NCBI GenBank assembly: GCA_016793445.1
Contig: JAEUME010000018.1
Location: 62,001 to 126,000 of the forward strand
DNA from: Hyphomicrobium sp.
GTDB lineage: Bacteria > Pseudomonadota > Alphaproteobacteria > Rhizobiales > Hyphomicrobiaceae
Direction of reading: 5' to 3'
DNA: 64,000 nt
How positions within the stretch are numbered: the stretch's first letter is position 1; each line of letters begins with the position of its first letter. A program made the translations under genes and the position numbers. Below the pieces are notes generated by a model. It had not been told where the DNA came from, did no database searches, and saw only the letters and a program-made list of their open reading frames with translations. This document shows, one piece after another, positions 61,756 through 64,000 of the stretch.

Positions 61756-63447
61756 ATGACATCCCTTATGCAAAAATTTGCCACTCTCCTCCTGCTTGCG
61801 GCCTGCTCGGGAACGGCCAATGCTGCCGATATCTCGGTGACCTCCAAGGTCGATACCGTGACGGTTTTCCTGTCTGGTGCGCAGGTCATGCGGCTGGCCA
61901 AGGTCAAGCTCGACAAGGGCGATCATACCATCACGATCGTCGATGTTCCGGCATCTGCGATCCCGGGCTCCATCCGCGTGGAAGGCAACGCGACCGGCAA
62001 GCTCGACATTGCCTCCGTGGATACGCGCCGCACCTATTTGACCCGTCAAGACGCGCAGGCTTCCGGCCAGGAACGCAAGTCCCTTGAGGATCAGATCGAA
62101 GCCTTGCGCGATCAGAAGGCCGCAGCCGACGCGCAAATCAGTGCCGCAGAGACGCAAAGGACGCTGATTGCAAATCTCGCGCAGTTACCTACCCGCCCCG
62201 CACCGGCCACCTCGGGCGGGCTGGGCGAGGACTGGCAGCGCATTCTTTCGCTCATCGCGCAAGGGTCGAGCGAGGCCTCGCGCGCTTTGATAGAGGCTCA
62301 AGGGAAGGTGCGCGCGCTCGAGCGTCAGATCGAGGATCTTGAAAAGAAGCTTTCGCTTCTGGCGCCTGCCAAGACCGAGCAGACGGAAGTCAAGGTTCAC
62401 GTCGAGGCGGCCTCGCCGTTGGAGGCAGATCTCATCGTGCGCTATCAGATCGAAAGCGCATCCTGGGCACCGCTTTATGATGCCCGGCTCAATACCGGAT
62501 CCAAGACGGCGCCAGCGACACTTGAGTTGGTACGCCGCGCATCAATCTCGCAGCGGTCCGGCGAGGATTGGCCGGATGTGCAGATCGAACTGTCGACCGC
62601 GCGCCCATCGGGTGGCGCGTCGGCTCCTCAACTGCAGACGCAGACAGTCGATTTCGAGCCTGAGCCCGGTCCCGTTCCGGTCGCAAAAGCGAAGCGGGCG
62701 ATGGCGCGCGACAGAAGCGAGGCAGATGGCATGGCCATGGAAATGCCGGCCGAGATCGTGGCGGCTGCGCCAGCTCCCCAGACCGAGCCTATTGAAGAGC
62801 AGCACGCCGAAATCACGGTTGCACCGTTCGAGGCAACGTTCGCAGTTTCTGGCCGCGTGACGATTGCGGGAACGGGCGAGGCCAAACGCGTGGTTTTGAC
62901 GACTGAAACGGCCGAGCCGCAGCTCTTCGCCCGCACGGTGCCAAAGGCAGATCCCAAGGCTTATGTCTATGCGCGCCTGTCCTTCGCCAAGGGCACGCCG
63001 CTGCTCCCCGGCCAGGTCTATCTGTTCCGCGACGGCACGTTTGTAGGTACAGGTTCGATCCCCTTGCTCAGTCCGGGCGAGAGCCACGATTTGGGCTTTG
63101 GTATCGACGATCAGATAAAGGTGCGCCACGCCGTGGTTGAGGAACGGCGCGGCGAGACGGGCCTCATCACATCCTCGCGCACCGACGTGCGCAACTACCG
63201 TGTTACCATCAAGAACATGCACGAACGCCCCATCCAGCTTGAGATGATCGATCAGGTCCCTGTTGCGCTCAACCAGGACATCAAGGTCGATTACACAGGC
63301 AAGAGCCAGCCCACCAAAACCAACCTCGACGACAAGCGCGGGCTGATGTCGTTTGAAGCGAAATTTGAACCGGACGAAGAGAAGGTGTTCGAGTACGGCT
63401 ATAGGATCGCATGGCCGGCCGCGAAGGGCATCGTTTACGGGCAATAG
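61756..63447 (+). CDS. DUF4139/DUF4140 exported protein
   Basis: A 563-residue exported protein: signal peptide (FATLLLLAACSGTANAADIS), an N-terminal DUF4140-like domain (VDTVTVFLSGAQVMRLAKVK), a coiled coil (about residues 95-205, SLEDQIEALRDQKAAADAQI), and a C-terminal DUF4139 domain (LIVRYQIESASWAPLYDARL, LLSPGESHDLGFGIDD, FEPDEEKVFEYGYRI). An insertion rich in Ala, Pro and Glu lies near residues 290-345. Members are called mucoidy-inhibitor-like, but function is unproved. An ATG four codons later is also possible. Confidence 0.85.
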   Translation: MTSLMQKFATLLLLAACSGTANAADISVTSKVDTVTVFLSGAQVMRLAKVKLDKGDHTITIVDVPASAIPGSIRVEGNATGKLDIASVDTRRTYLTRQDAQASGQERKSLEDQIEALRDQKAAADAQISAAETQRTLIANLAQLPTRPAPATSGGLGEDWQRILSLIAQGSSEASRALIEAQGKVRALERQIEDLEKKLSLLAPAKTEQTEVKVHVEAASPLEADLIVRYQIESASWAPLYDARLNTGSKTAPATLELVRRASISQRSGEDWPDVQIELSTARPSGGASAPQLQTQTVDFEPEPGPVPVAKAKRAMARDRSEADGMAMEMPAEIVAAAPAPQTEPIEEQHAEITVAPFEATFAVSGRVTIAGTGEAKRVVLTTETAEPQLFARTVPKADPKAYVYARLSFAKGTPLLPGQVYLFRDGTFVGTGSIPLLSPGESHDLGFGIDDQIKVRHAVVEERRGETGLITSSRTDVRNYRVTIKNMHERPIQLEMIDQVPVALNQDIKVDYTGKSQPTKTNLDDKRGLMSFEAKFEPDEEKVFEYGYRIAWPAAKGIVYGQ

Positions 63448-63793
63448 TGGGGTGTGCGCCCAGTGGTAGAGGCTGCGAGCCGGGCCTTAGGCGGTTGTTG
63501 CAAAAAATGTCGATCTTCAGGCGTCAAAGCAGCGCACTGGGCTTCGCCCTGGCGGAATGGCCTGCTTTGGGCTTGCCGCCCGGCGGAGTTCGATATAACC
63601 GGGCCAATTGAATTCGGGCGCCTGGCCTGCCGGGCGCCGATGGGCTGAACGCGAGAGCCGTTCCGGTTTGATGAAATCGCCAAGTATCGGAAAACCGTTT
63701 CCCACTTTCCGGAAGCACTCTAAAGAACGGGCGCCGGCCGAGTGCCGGGGCCTGGCGCGCGTCAAGCGTGCCTGAACGCAACAAGGATTGAGC
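63448..63793 (+). other. purA upstream region with intergenic repeat
   Basis: No gene is supported in 346 bases. At 63686-63725 lies the second copy (ATCGGAAAACCGTTTCC, then AAGCACTCTAAAG) of the short repeat seen between tolQ and tolR. The start of the region (GTGGTAGAGGCTGCGAGCC) recalls a tRNA D arm but no tRNA folds. AAGGA precedes purA. Confidence 0.5.
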
Positions 63794-64000
63794 ATGGCCA
63801 ATGTCGTGGTCGTCGGCGCCCAGTGGGGTGATGAAGGCAAGGGTAAGATCGTCGACTGGCTCTCCGAACGCGCCGACGTCGTTGTGCGCTTCCAGGGCGG
63901 TCACAACGCGGGCCACACGCTCGTCATCGGCGAAAACGTCTACAAACTCTCCCTGCTGCCGTCAGGCGTAGTGCGTCCAGGCAAGCTTGCGGTGATCGGC
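63794..64000 (+). CDS. purA: Adenylosuccinate synthetase (5' part only)
   Basis: The first 69 codons are in the window: [20 protein letters not shown] contains the GTP-binding WGDEGKGK signature and the catalytic Asp, and [15 protein letters not shown] the IMP/GTP site His. The enzyme condenses IMP with aspartate in the first committed step of AMP synthesis. AAGGA lies 8 bases before the ATG. The gene continues past the right edge. Confidence 0.97.
   Translation, partial: MANVVVVGAQWGDEGKGKIVDWLSERADVVVRFQGGHNAGHTLVIGENVYKLSLLPSGVVRPGKLAVIG

Noticed and set aside
63448..63530. tRNA-like segment after the DUF4139 gene
   Set aside because: A GTGGTAGAGG block resembles a D arm, but no acceptor or anticodon stem can be formed.

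Overview
The window is a stretch of chromosome from a GC-rich alphaproteobacterium, most likely a Hyphomicrobiales member (Hyphomicrobium or a close relative; genus not provable from this sequence alone). The signs are the ruvCAB / ybgC-tolQRAB-pal-cpoB-tilS-ftsH-folP-glmM order, a 6S RNA just upstream of the formyltetrahydrofolate cyclo-ligase gene, an RcdA-like (DUF1465) gene, DUF1192 and DUF4164 small proteins, and several perfect TTAA-N7-TTAA boxes, the binding sequence of the cell-cycle regulator CtrA. Nearly all of it is ordinary core genome with high coding density.

Layout. 1-2.7 kb: end of an exported aldo/keto reductase, a SnoaL-like protein, recJ. 2.8-5.1 kb: tRNA-Glu followed by a 2.1-kb insert bounded by a 36-bp direct repeat of the tRNA 3' end (attL/attR). 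It carries small unrelated genes and a twice-frameshifted membrane gene, and no recombinase is visible. 5.1-9.2 kb: HAD phosphatase, tandem palindromic repeats, quinone oxidoreductase, DUF1192, a CtrA box followed by a candidate small RNA, rcdA, rpmE. 9.5-21.2 kb: an envelope region with an MsbA-like exporter, two large L,D-transpeptidases, a MotA/ExbB-like plus MotB/OmpA-like pair, inositol phosphatase, Sel1-repeat protein and ThiE-like protein. 21.2-28.6 kb: aldolase, gap, zapA, 6S RNA, fau, YmdB-like phosphoesterase, LytM-type protein, yebC.

28.7-51 kb: the ruv and tol-pal loci, each split by extra genes. An alpha/beta hydrolase, yaiI and two PilZ genes lie between ruvA and ruvB. Two Tat-exported metallophosphoesterases lie between ruvB and ybgC. 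A reversed 3.4-kb block, with an APC-family permease and three small membrane proteins, separates ybgC from tolQ. A 41-residue lipoprotein and a Pal paralogue are embedded in the tol-pal run. 51-64 kb: folP, a homocysteine methyltransferase-like gene, rhomboid protease, a ParA-like ATPase with an unknown partner gene, glmM, two outer-membrane beta-barrel genes (the first behind two CtrA boxes), serC, a DUF4139 protein and the start of purA.

Common themes are envelope and cell-division biology (Tol-Pal, L,D-transpeptidases, ZapA, FtsH, LytM) and a probable CtrA layer: boxes lie upstream of an sRNA candidate, a PilZ gene, a small lipoprotein and an outer-membrane protein, in the same window as rcdA, whose Caulobacter relative helps degrade CtrA. 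Regulatory statements are inferences from motif matches.
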